DNA of 64,000 nt from an uncultured Collinsella sp. (GTDB taxonomy: Bacteria; Actinomycetota; Coriobacteriia; Coriobacteriales; Coriobacteriaceae), in the NCBI GenBank assembly GCA_958413895.1, contig CATYVQ010000006.1, positions 59,130-123,129 of the forward strand. Direction: 5' to 3'. The notes below the pieces were generated by a model. The model did not search any database. It was not told the origin of the DNA and saw only the letters and a list, made by a program, of their open reading frames with translations. The position numbers were made by a program, and so were the translations under genes. Each line of letters opens with the position of its first letter. Positions within the stretch are counted from its first letter, which is position 1. Of the stretch, positions 42,695 through 50,821 are shown piece after piece.

Positions 42695-45412
42695 TCAGTT
42701 GTTATTGCCACCATCGAGCAATGCCTCAAAATCCTTCGCCGGCATGGGGCGGTAGTAGAGGAAGCCCTGAGCGTGGCGGGCGCCCATGTGTCGTAGCATG
42801 TTCGCCTGCTCATTTGTCTCGACGCCTTCGACCACGACCGGCAGATGGAGCGACTGCGCCATCTCGAGCATTGATGACACGATCTGCGTGCTGCGGCCAT
42901 GATCACCGTCGACGGGCACAAACGTGCGGTCGAGCTTGATGACGTCGACGTTGACGTTCTTGAGCATCGCGAGCGTGGACTGGCCGGTGCCAAAATCGTC
43001 CATGTAGGTCGAGAAGCCGCGGGTGTGCAGGTCGGCTGTCAGCTTGTCCACGGCCTCGGGGTCTCCCGTATAAGCCGTCTCGGTGATCTCGATGCGCATG
43101 AGCTCGGGCGGTAGCTTGTATTGGGTGGCAAGCGCCCCCATATGTTCGGCAACGTCGCAGGCAAGGATATCCACGCGCGACACATTAAGCGAGACCGGAA
43201 CCACACGAAGACCGCGATCGATGCGCTCGCGCAGCCACGAGGCGACACCCTGCCAAATGTACTTGTCGAGTGTCACCACAAAGCCGCTTTCCTCGAGTGT
43301 GGGGATAAACGTTACGGGCGAAATGAGAGAGCCGTCCTTGTCAATCCAGCGGGTGAGTGCTTCGGCGCCAATAACCTCGCCGGTTTCCATATCGACCTGG
43401 GGCTGAAGGTAGTACGTGATGCGGCCGTTTGAGAGCGCGTATTGGAACTCGGTCAGCGTGCGGTGGAACGCAATCTCGTGCTCATATTCCTCGGGGCGGA
43501 AAATGGCAATGCGCTCCTTGAAATCGTTTTTGGCGCGTCGATTGGTAAACATGGCCTTTGCCTGCGCATCGATGGTGATTTCCTCATTGGAGTCGATGGG
43601 GTAAACGCCCATGGACGGCCAGAAACCTACGCCGTCATCATGCCTGGCTACTGCTTCACGAACGCGGTTGTAGATTTGATGGACGGTGATGTGCTTAAAG
43701 GGGATGAGTACGCAAAAGTCATCTTGGCCCCAGTACCCTGCGACGCCCATATCGGCATTCTCGATGTCCTTGAGGACCGTGCCCACATCTGCGAGTACGC
43801 GGTCGCCCTCGGCCTGGCCGTGCCATTCATTAAACAGGCGCATGTGGCCCATGTCGACCGTGGCGATGCACCAGGCGTCGTCGCGCCTCGCCTCGAGAAA
43901 TGCGTTGGCGCGCCGCATAAACTCGCTGGGTCGATAGAGGCCCGTGAGCGTGTCGATGCGTTCGGCGATGGCGCTTTTGCGCTCCGCCTCGGGCATGGGG
44001 AGACTATCGTTGGGAACAAGCCCGCCGGCCGTGCGAAGGCGACGCTCGAGTTCGCCTAAAACGGCGGTCGCTTGATGGGTTAAGTGCTCGTAAAAGGCCG
44101 GGACGACAAGACAGACGGGAGTAATGGTGTCGCCCGCGATTTGCACAGGAGCGAAAACGGCCTCTTTAAGGTGGCGGGTCAGTTGCTCGAATGCCTCGTG
44201 GTCTAAATCGTTGCTGAGCACGACGAATTGGACGCTACGTGAACGATAGACCCTGCTCCTGCCGCGGGTGATCGACAGCATGCGGCCTGCGTATTCGGCA
44301 AGCATGTTGTCGACAGCCTCGGCCCCGTAGAGCTCGTTGAGCTTTGTCGTGCCACGAACGCGCACCGCTATAAGCCCTGTCTCGCAACGATCGCGGCGGC
44401 AGGCGTCGATGGCGTTGGCCAGCATGCGCTGCGTTCCGAGGCCTGTGGCGGCGTCGACGGTTTCGGCAAGTGAGTGGTTGACGAGCTCGCCGACATAGAG
44501 CGAGGGGACATTTCCGTCGCCGTCGATACGAAACCCGCGAGCACGGCAAAGGACGTAGTCGCCGACGGCGTTGCGCACACGATACTGCATGACGCGACGG
44601 TGCTTGGTGCCGTTGTAGACTTGGTCGATGTCGTTGATGCAGGCCTCAAGGTCGTCGGGATGGACGCGCGTTTTCCAGTAATCGCGACAGTTGTCTATGT
44701 GCTCCGAGGGAAGGCCGAGATCGCGCAAGGCACCTTGTGACCAAAGGGTGCGATGTTTGTCCAAGTTCTCGATAAAGAAATAACGGCCCTCGTTGAGCAT
44801 CGAAAAGGCGTCAAAAATACGATCGCTTATTTCGAAGTCGTCGGCGTGAACTTGCGTGATATTGCGTCGATCGAGGTGCATGGCATGACGTAGCTTGTAG
44901 TCGTACATGCGATGGTCGGCATCGAGCGTCATGCGATTGGAAGCTTCGCCCAGGGCGGGGTCGGCATGTGACACTCCGTAGCTAAACGAGTGGGGCATCT
45001 CGGAATCGTTGTTTTTGAGCAGAACCGTTCGGCAGTGTTTCAGGCGTTCGGCGAGGTCGTCCTCGGTTGCAATCGTAGATAGGATGGCAAACTCGTCGCC
45101 GCCTATGCGAAATGCCGCTTCGCCCACCTTCATATACAGCTTAAGATAGAGACTTACCTGCAAGATATAGCGGTTGCCCTCGTCATGCCCAAAGACGTCG
45201 TTGCAGTGCTTGAGATTGTCGATATCGATGAACGCCATGGTAACGGGGGCGTCCTGCTCCCAGAGCTCCTCGAGGGAACGGGCAAAGCCGCCACGGTTGC
45301 CAAGCCCGGTAAGCTGGTCGGTAAAGGCAGTCCTGATCAGATCCTCCTGCCGTTCGAGAAGGTCGCGGACGGTCTTTTCGAGCGTTTCGGTGTAATTGCT
45401 GACAGTATCCAT
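42695..45412 (-). CDS. Multidomain GGDEF-PAS-GGDEF-GGDEF-EAL c-di-GMP protein
   Basis: 905 residues. Domain 1 (about 30-190): intact GGDEF with FRIGGDEF near 101-108. Then a PAS-like region (about 210-320), a degenerate GGDEF (ATGLGTQRML onward), a third GGDEF-like fold (IDTLTGLYRPSEF ... YWGQDDF) and a C-terminal EAL domain (about 655-900) with intact metal-binding and catalytic motifs: GAEALTRW, SLNVSR, EITETAY, MDDFGTGQS, IKLDRTF, VVEGVET. Both synthesis and hydrolysis of c-di-GMP are thus possible. No membrane segment. The upstream 325-bp region holds its promoter. Confidence 0.92.
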   Translation of the reverse strand: MDTVSNYTETLEKTVRDLLERQEDLIRTAFTDQLTGLGNRGGFARSLEELWEQDAPVTMAFIDIDNLKHCNDVFGHDEGNRYILQVSLYLKLYMKVGEAAFRIGGDEFAILSTIATEDDLAERLKHCRTVLLKNNDSEMPHSFSYGVSHADPALGEASNRMTLDADHRMYDYKLRHAMHLDRRNITQVHADDFEISDRIFDAFSMLNEGRYFFIENLDKHRTLWSQGALRDLGLPSEHIDNCRDYWKTRVHPDDLEACINDIDQVYNGTKHRRVMQYRVRNAVGDYVLCRARGFRIDGDGNVPSLYVGELVNHSLAETVDAATGLGTQRMLANAIDACRRDRCETGLIAVRVRGTTKLNELYGAEAVDNMLAEYAGRMLSITRGRSRVYRSRSVQFVVLSNDLDHEAFEQLTRHLKEAVFAPVQIAGDTITPVCLVVPAFYEHLTHQATAVLGELERRLRTAGGLVPNDSLPMPEAERKSAIAERIDTLTGLYRPSEFMRRANAFLEARRDDAWCIATVDMGHMRLFNEWHGQAEGDRVLADVGTVLKDIENADMGVAGYWGQDDFCVLIPFKHITVHQIYNRVREAVARHDDGVGFWPSMGVYPIDSNEEITIDAQAKAMFTNRRAKNDFKERIAIFRPEEYEHEIAFHRTLTEFQYALSNGRITYYLQPQVDMETGEVIGAEALTRWIDKDGSLISPVTFIPTLEESGFVVTLDKYIWQGVASWLRERIDRGLRVVPVSLNVSRVDILACDVAEHMGALATQYKLPPELMRIEITETAYTGDPEAVDKLTADLHTRGFSTYMDDFGTGQSTLAMLKNVNVDVIKLDRTFVPVDGDHGRSTQIVSSMLEMAQSLHLPVVVEGVETNEQANMLRHMGARHAQGFLYYRPMPAKDFEALLDGGNNN

Positions 45413-45736
45413 GTTCTAAGCGACTTTCTGAGGTCGGGGCGGATTGCGTCGGGCGAGCTCGTTGTGTACACGCGTCGTTGCTCAGCGCTTTGCATGTATC
45501 CAGGCCCCCGCCTTGCCGCGTTGTTGAGTTAATTTGCCGGCTAATGTTCGCTGTTGATAACAGCTGAGTAGTGTAAACAATAGTGCACAATTATATATGG
45601 GTGCACATGCTGTGGGCGGCTATTATTCGACAAGCGGTAGCGCGACGATGCGATGTTCGATAAAAATGCGACTGGGACGATATATGTTGACGGGTATACT
45701 TGTCCCGTTTCAAAACGCAGGAACGGAGATGGTCGC
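45413..45736. promoter_or_regulatory. Divergent promoter region (c-di-GMP gene / patatin)
   Basis: 324 bp without a gene. Two GTGCACA sites 18 bp apart (45583 and 45601) flank TTATATATGG; CTGTTGATAACAG at 45551-45563 is another dyad. TATACT at 45695 is a fair -10 for the patatin gene. The spacing of the GTGCAC sites suggests a regulator. Confidence 0.45.
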
Positions 45737-46606
45737 ATGGCACAGTCAAATATGACGCGCACGGTGGGGCTGGCGCTCGAGGGAGGCGGCTACCGCGGTA
45801 TGTATACGGCGGGCGTGCTCGACGTTTGGATGGAGCACGGTTTGACCTGCGACCATATGGTGGGCGTCTCGGCGGGCGCGGCATTTGGCTACAACTTTAA
45901 ATCGCGCCAGATCGGCCGCGCCATTCGCTATAACAAGGCCTATTGCGCCGACAAGCGCTATGCGAGCGTGACCAGCTGGCTGCGAACCGGCGATATGTTC
46001 AATGCCGACTTTGCCTATCACGAGGTGCCTATCGAGCGCGATCCCATCGACCTGGAAGCATATCGCGCCTGCCCCATGCGATTTACGTGCGTGTGTACCG
46101 ATATCGAGACGGGCAAGGCCGTCTATCACGACCTGCCCTATGGCGACGAGCGCGATATCGAGTGGATCCGGGCGTCGTCTGCTATTCCTGTGGCGACGCG
46201 TCCCGTTGCTATTGACGGGCATAAGTACCTGGATGGCGGCGTGGCTGATTCTATTCCCAGCGCTTGGTTGTTTGCGCGGGGGTATGACCGCAATATCGTG
46301 GTGCTCACGCAGCCGGCGGGCTTTGTGAAGCAGCCCAACAGCGTGATGCCCATGCTGCGTCGCGTGTTCCGTCACTATCCGGAGTTTGTCGCAGCGCTTG
46401 AGCATCGGCATGAGGTCTACAATGCCACGCTCGATGACCTGGCACGTCGCGAGGCTGCCGGCGAGATCTTTGTGGTGCGGCCGAGCGAATCGGTGAAGGT
46501 GCCGTCGCTGTGCCGCGAACCGGATGAACTTGAACGCATCTACCAGATTGGTCGCCGCGATGCGGAGGCGACCTTGCCGGCACTGGAGACATATCTGGCA
46601 GGGTAG
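45737..46606 (+). CDS. Patatin-like phospholipase
   Basis: 289 residues from MAQSNMTRTVGLALEGGGYR (GGAG upstream). Oxyanion-hole EGGGYRGMYTAGVLD, nucleophile elbow GVSAG (Ser near residue 48), and the catalytic Asp in DGG (near 178). It belongs to the bacterial YjjU/RssA-like group with a C-terminal helical extension. Hydrolyses lipid acyl esters; no signal peptide, so cytoplasmic. Ends at a hairpin. Confidence 0.92.
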   Translation: MAQSNMTRTVGLALEGGGYRGMYTAGVLDVWMEHGLTCDHMVGVSAGAAFGYNFKSRQIGRAIRYNKAYCADKRYASVTSWLRTGDMFNADFAYHEVPIERDPIDLEAYRACPMRFTCVCTDIETGKAVYHDLPYGDERDIEWIRASSAIPVATRPVAIDGHKYLDGGVADSIPSAWLFARGYDRNIVVLTQPAGFVKQPNSVMPMLRRVFRHYPEFVAALEHRHEVYNATLDDLARREAAGEIFVVRPSESVKVPSLCREPDELERIYQIGRRDAEATLPALETYLAG

Positions 46607-46628
46607 AGGCTGCTGCCGCCATCTCGGC

Positions 46629-46674
46629 GGAAAGCGCATCCCGGAATGGAGACCCAAACTGGGATGTGCTTTCC
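46629..46674 (+). terminator. Stem-loop after patatin gene
   Basis: GGAAAGCGCATCCC pairs with GGGATGTGCTTTCC (one G-U) around an 18-base loop. It lies between convergent patatin and thiE. Confidence 0.65.
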
Positions 46675-46718
46675 ATTGCTGAAGATATGAGGCTGCGAAC
46701 CAGCTGCTCGGCCTATGC

Positions 46719-47414
46719 CTATGCCTGCTGCCAGGTGTCGACGAGCTCCTTGGCGGCGGCGTAGGGATCGTCGGCACTGCAGACGGCGCTCACCACAAAG
46801 AAGCCATCGACACCGGTTGCCTTAAGCTGCGGCAAGTCGGCCGTCTTGACGCCGCCGCCCACCACGATGGGCACGGGGCTTGCTGCGTGGAGGACGGTCA
46901 GGTCCTCAAAGCTCTTGGTGATGATAGAGCCGTCGGCCGCGCGTCCGCAGTCGCGCTTGGTCTCGGTCTCGTGGAGTGGGCCGATGCCCAGGTAGTCGAC
47001 TAGGCTCATGTCGGCGGTCTTGACGTACTCGAGCATCTCCTCGCAACGGGCCGAAAGGCCCACGATGGCATCGGGGCCCAAAAGTTTGCGGCAGACCTCG
47101 ACGGGAATATCGCTCTGGCCTACATGCACGCCATCGACAGCAATACCCTGCTCGCGCGCGGCGAGTACGCAGTCCAGGCGGTCGTCGATTAACAGGGCGA
47201 CCTGACCGGTCTTGCCAGCCTGTGCGATTGCCTGCGCGGCGTCGCCGGTCAGTGCGATGATCTCGCGGGCGCTTGCCACCTTGGAGCGCACCTGGATGCA
47301 GGTAAAGCCTGCGTCGAGCGCCTGGGCCACCACATCGCCCACGGGGCGTCCCAGCGTGTTTTCGGGGCCGAGTACTAGATAGGCCGAGATATCAAGGTTG
47401 TCGCGGATGCTCAT
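46719..47414 (-). CDS. thiE: Thiamine-phosphate synthase
   Basis: 231 residues, TIM barrel that joins HMP-PP and thiazole phosphate to thiamine phosphate. ThiE motifs: IQVRSKVASAREI, LLIDDRLDCVLA, GVHVGQSDIP, GLSARCEEML, YLGIGPLHETETK and VVGGGVKTADLP. The last gene of the thi operon; its start overlaps the previous stop by 4 bp. Confidence 0.95.
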   Translation of the reverse strand: MSIRDNLDISAYLVLGPENTLGRPVGDVVAQALDAGFTCIQVRSKVASAREIIALTGDAAQAIAQAGKTGQVALLIDDRLDCVLAAREQGIAVDGVHVGQSDIPVEVCRKLLGPDAIVGLSARCEEMLEYVKTADMSLVDYLGIGPLHETETKRDCGRAADGSIITKSFEDLTVLHAASPVPIVVGGGVKTADLPQLKATGVDGFFVVSAVCSADDPYAAAKELVDTWQQA

Positions 47415-47752
47415 CGTGCTTCCTCCTGCTTCTTGATCTGTGCTTCCATGCGCTCGAGCTTGCCGGTCATGGTGTCGGTAAATCCGGGACGAATATCGGC
47501 TTTGAGCACGACTTCGGTGCGGATGCCCTTGTTTGCCAGAACAAAGGTCGCGTCGCGCACGACCTGCATGACCTCGTCCCAGTCGCCTTCGATCTCGGTA
47601 AACATCGAGGTGGTGCGGTTGGGAAGGCCGCTCTCGCGTATGACGCGCACGACCTCGGCGACCTCGGCGGAGAGCTCATCGCCGGTGCCGCACGGGGCGA
47701 TGGCCACGGCGACGAGCGTGTTCATGCCGGCATTGGTTGTGGGCTCGGACAT
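47411..47752 (-). CDS. MTH1187/YkoF-type thiamine-binding protein
   Basis: 113 residues of the DUF77 family: VAVAIAPCGTGDELSAEVAE, TSMFTEIEGDWDEVMQVV and LKADIRPGF. MTH1187-like proteins bind thiamine or HMP-related compounds and cluster with thiamine genes. Between thiM (3 bp gap) and thiE (4 bp overlap), and therefore under the same TPP riboswitch. The role may be substrate delivery or protection. Confidence 0.9.
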   Translation of the reverse strand: MSEPTTNAGMNTLVAVAIAPCGTGDELSAEVAEVVRVIRESGLPNRTTSMFTEIEGDWDEVMQVVRDATFVLANKGIRTEVVLKADIRPGFTDTMTGKLERMEAQIKKQEEAR

Positions 47753-47755
47753 GGC

Positions 47756-48595
47756 CTATGCCTCCTCGAGCTCGAGTTGGTTATCGGCAATGTCCTGGGC
47801 GGTTGCGCGGTAGAGCTCGTCGATAAAGGCGACCTTAAAGCTTGCCGGGGCATCGGCGACGGCGGCGGCACGCGTGCCGGCCACGTTGTAGACGGCGGTG
47901 CCGCAGACGGCTGCCGTAAACGGGTCGGTGGCACAGGCGTACACGGCCAGCACGCCGCCCTGCGAGCAGCCGCAGCCGGTGATCTTGGACATGAGCGGGC
48001 TGCCGCCGTGGGACTTGGCCACGGTCGTGCCGTCGGTGATCAGGTCGACTTCGCCCGAGACGACCACGGCGCCGCCGGTGTAGCGGGCGAGCGCCACGGC
48101 GGCGGCGCGGGCGGCGTCGACCGTGTCGGTGGTATCGACACCGCGCACGCGGCTCATATCAGCCGCCTCGCCCTCAAGACCCCACAGGCCGGCGAGTGCG
48201 ATGATCTCGGAGGCGTTGCCGCGTACGATGGCGGGCTTGTACTGCTTGAGCTCGTTTACCAGCTGGGTGCGCAGGCTACCGATACCCAGGCCCACCGGAT
48301 CGAGCACCCAGGGCTTGCCGGCGTCGTGTGCCGCCTTGGCCGCGCGGGGAATCGTCTGCTCGTAGATGGGGAAGAGCGTGCCCATGTTGAGATAGATGGC
48401 GCCGCCGCCGGCAACGAGTGCCTCGCCCTCGTCGGGAAGATAGACCATGGCGGCCGAACCGCCCACGGCGAGCTGCGCGTTGGCGACAAAGTCGATCGTC
48501 ACCGTGTTGGTGATGGAGCCGGCCATCGGATTGGTGGCGCGAATCTCCTCCACGGCCTTGACCATATGCTGCTTAAACTGTTCCGAATCAATCAC
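47756..48595 (-). CDS. thiM: Hydroxyethylthiazole kinase
   Basis: 279 residues with a GTG start (VIDSEQFKQHMVKAV) because AAGGAGG sits 7 bp before it; no in-frame ATG has a comparable site. Family marks: NTVTIDFVANAQLAVGGSAAM, VLDPVGLGIG, RGNASEI, and the C-terminal GCGCSQGGVLAVY with phosphate-transfer Cys. It salvages thiazole for thiamine synthesis. First gene of the operon; with no thiC or thiD here, salvage rather than complete synthesis is indicated. Confidence 0.95.
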   Translation of the reverse strand: MIDSEQFKQHMVKAVEEIRATNPMAGSITNTVTIDFVANAQLAVGGSAAMVYLPDEGEALVAGGGAIYLNMGTLFPIYEQTIPRAAKAAHDAGKPWVLDPVGLGIGSLRTQLVNELKQYKPAIVRGNASEIIALAGLWGLEGEAADMSRVRGVDTTDTVDAARAAAVALARYTGGAVVVSGEVDLITDGTTVAKSHGGSPLMSKITGCGCSQGGVLAVYACATDPFTAAVCGTAVYNVAGTRAAAVADAPASFKVAFIDELYRATAQDIADNQLELEEA

Positions 48596-48616
48596 TGCAC
48601 ATGCCTCCTTGGCATA

Positions 48617-48648
48617 GAAAAGGGGCGCTGTGCATAGACAGCGCCCCT
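48617..48648 (-). terminator. Terminator hairpin in the thi leader
   Basis: On the minus strand AGGGGCGCTGT pairs with ACAGCGCCCCT around a 6-base loop, followed by TTTT. It lies between the TPP aptamer and the thiM start, so it is the probable regulated terminator. Confidence 0.85.
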
Positions 48649-48660
48649 GTAAAGGCGGCA

Positions 48661-48750
48661 TGCTCCCTACGCCAGCATTAACTGACAGGTTCAAAGGATT
48701 GGGCCCTATGCCCTCTCAGCCTTGTGGTTTGCACCGCCGGCACTCCCGCA
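48661..48750 (-). ncRNA. TPP riboswitch (THI element)
   Basis: Reading the minus strand: GGGAGTGCC, then GGCTGAGAGGG, then CCTTTGAACCTG, TTAATGCTGGCGTAGGGAGC. These are the conserved P1-P5 and J elements of the thiamine pyrophosphate aptamer (CUGAGA and GAACCUG being diagnostic). It precedes a terminator hairpin and thiM; TPP binding should turn the operon off. Confidence 0.95.
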
Positions 48751-48778
48751 TCGAATCTGTTGTTCCCTATACTAACGC

Positions 48779-48813
48779 ACCTGCCAAAAAGGGACAGGTT
48801 TATTTTGGCAGGT
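48779..48813. repeat. Family 3 palindrome (AAAGGGACAG core), copy 2
   Basis: ACCTGCCAAAA and TTTTGGCAGGT, perfect 11-bp arms, around AGGGACAGGTTTA. Equivalent to 28226-28260. It lies between the thi riboswitch promoter region and the divergent HAD gene. Confidence 0.8.
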
Positions 48814-48850
48814 CGTTACAATAGGTAGGACCGATACGAATGGGGACCTC

Positions 48851-49759
48851 ATGATCAAACTTGTGCTGACCGATATGGACGATACGCTGATTCCAGCCGG
48901 GCATGACGGCGCCAGCGACTACGCCATCGAGGGTATTCATGCCATGCAAGCGGCGGGTCTGCACTTTGGTCCGGTTTCGGGTCGTCAGCCGTCCGCGATG
49001 GGCTGGATGTTCAAAAATCGTTCCGAGTGTTTTTCGACTGGCGCGTTCTGTAACGGCCAGGTGATGTTTGTCGGCGGCGAAGTAGTCGCCTCGCACGCGA
49101 TCGACAACGATGCTCTGATGCGTTTGGCCGACTATCTGGAGCAAGAGACCGACGATACATTTTTAAAAGTCTATAGCCTGGGCGATGACTTTTGGGGCAA
49201 CGATGCCTATTGCGTGACGAGTGATCCCGAGCGCGTTCGTCGCGCCATGGAGTCGGGCGGCAACGCATGGCTCAAAGGCGAAGAGGCCCCGTGCCGTCCT
49301 GTCGTCGACGACGCGCCGGTGTTCAAGGCGAATATCTGGAGTGCCCGTTCGCGTGAGGAGCTCGCGGAGCTACGCGAGCGCGTTGCCGTTGAGGTGCCGG
49401 AACTCTCGCTTGTGTTTCCCAACAACCGAGTGCGCCTGTTTGACATCCTTCCAGCAGGTTGGGACAAGGGTTGCGCTGCGCTGGAGTTGGCGCGCGCTTT
49501 GGACCTGACGCCCGATGAGGTGGCCGTATTTGGCGATTCCGATAACGATCTGCCCATGATCGGTGCCGTTCCCAACTCCGTTGCAGTCGCCAATGCCAAC
49601 GAGGCTGTCACGGCTGCCGCGCGCTGGCATATCGGCGCTGCGGCAGACGATGCGGTCGCCGGGGCTCTGCATCAGATTGCCGCCTGCGCTGCGACGGGGG
49701 AAATGCCGCCGTTTATGCGTCAGATGGATGTGACAGGTTTCGACGTCACGAACGTCTAG
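48851..49759 (+). CDS. HAD-superfamily (Cof-type) phosphatase
   Basis: 302 residues: nucleophile motif VLTDMDDTLIP, a large cap domain, and GDSDNDLPMIGAVPNSVAVANA (metal-binding Asp pair). The Cof/YidA group dephosphorylates sugar phosphates, FMN or PLP. LysR follows 10 bp after the stop, in the same operon. Substrate not predictable. Confidence 0.92.
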   Translation: MIKLVLTDMDDTLIPAGHDGASDYAIEGIHAMQAAGLHFGPVSGRQPSAMGWMFKNRSECFSTGAFCNGQVMFVGGEVVASHAIDNDALMRLADYLEQETDDTFLKVYSLGDDFWGNDAYCVTSDPERVRRAMESGGNAWLKGEEAPCRPVVDDAPVFKANIWSARSREELAELRERVAVEVPELSLVFPNNRVRLFDILPAGWDKGCAALELARALDLTPDEVAVFGDSDNDLPMIGAVPNSVAVANANEAVTAAARWHIGAAADDAVAGALHQIAACAATGEMPPFMRQMDVTGFDVTNV

Positions 49760-49769
49760 GGAGAAAGCT

Positions 49770-50666
49770 ATGAAGCTTCAGCAGCTCAGATATGTCGTCA
49801 AAGTTGCCGAATGCGGCAGCATTACCGAGGCCTCGCGCCGGCTCTTTGTGTCGCAGCCTTCGATTACCGCATCGATCCGCGATCTCGAAAACGAGATGGG
49901 TGTGCATATCTTTGAGCGCACCAACAAGGGTGTCATTGTGTCCGAGGAGGGCGAGACCTTCTTGGGCTATGCGCGCCAGGTACTCGACCAGGCCGACCTG
50001 CTCGAGGGCAAGTACAAGGGCGCATCCGAGCAGGTGCCGCACTTTAGTGTGAGCTGCCAGCATTATTCCTTTGCCGTCAACGCGTTTGTCGACGTGATCC
50101 GCGAGTTCGATGCCGCGCGTTACGACTTCACCCTGCGCGAGGAGCAGACTCACGAGATTATCGAGGATGTCGCGCATATGAAAAGCGAACTGGGCATCCT
50201 GTACTTATCCGAGCATAACCGCGAGGTCATCGAGCGCATGCTGGTGGCCAACGAGCTCGTGTTCGAAGGACTCTTCTGCGCCACGCCGCATGTCTTCGTC
50301 TGCGCCGACCATCCGCTGGCGGACCGCTCCAGCGTGACGCTCGAGGATCTGGAAGACTACCCGTTCCTGTCCTACGAGCAGGGCAGCTACAACTCGTTTT
50401 ACTATTCCGAGGAGCTGACCTCGACGTTCGAGCGTCGCAAAAATATCCGCGTGCGCGACCGTGCGACGTTGTTCAATTTGGCCATGGGCCTCAACGGCTA
50501 CACGGTATGCTCGGGCGTGATCAGCCACGAGCTCAACGGCCCCGGCATTATCTCGATTCCGCTCGACGTGGACGAGTACATGGAGATTGGCATCATCACG
50601 CGCAAGAACACGACGCTTACGCGCTACGGTCGGGCCTATATCGACGCGATTCGTCAGCATATCTAG
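49770..50666 (+). CDS. LysR-family transcriptional regulator (CysB/MetR-like)
   Basis: 298 residues: HTH from MKLQQLRYVVKVAECGSITEASRRLFVSQPSITASIRDLENE; effector domain with SCQHYSFAVNAF and LEDYPFLSYEQGSYNSFYY. GGGAGAAAGCT precedes the ATG. It lies upstream of a methionine synthase-like gene, and a T-N11-A dyad stands before that gene, so it may activate methionine synthesis. Confidence 0.93.
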   Translation: MKLQQLRYVVKVAECGSITEASRRLFVSQPSITASIRDLENEMGVHIFERTNKGVIVSEEGETFLGYARQVLDQADLLEGKYKGASEQVPHFSVSCQHYSFAVNAFVDVIREFDAARYDFTLREEQTHEIIEDVAHMKSELGILYLSEHNREVIERMLVANELVFEGLFCATPHVFVCADHPLADRSSVTLEDLEDYPFLSYEQGSYNSFYYSEELTSTFERRKNIRVRDRATLFNLAMGLNGYTVCSGVISHELNGPGIISIPLDVDEYMEIGIITRKNTTLTRYGRAYIDAIRQHI

Positions 50667-50713
50667 GCTGCTGTGCTCCGCACGGTTCAAGTCTCTTTAT
50701 GACAGTCCAGACT

Positions 50714-50734
50714 GATATAGGAAACATCTATATC
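50714..50734. promoter_or_regulatory. LysR-type box upstream of metE-like gene
   Basis: GATATAG and CTATATC with a 7-bp spacer: a 21-bp perfect dyad, where T at 50718 and A at 50730 match T-N11-A. It lies 88 bp before the start of the methionine synthase-like gene and directly behind lysR. Confidence 0.65.
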
Positions 50735-50821
50735 AAACTGTTATAAACGTATATTTTACGATGGTCATATGAGCGCTCATACTCTGTCCCAGTAAAGCAA
50801 CCAATGCAAAGGGAGATATCT

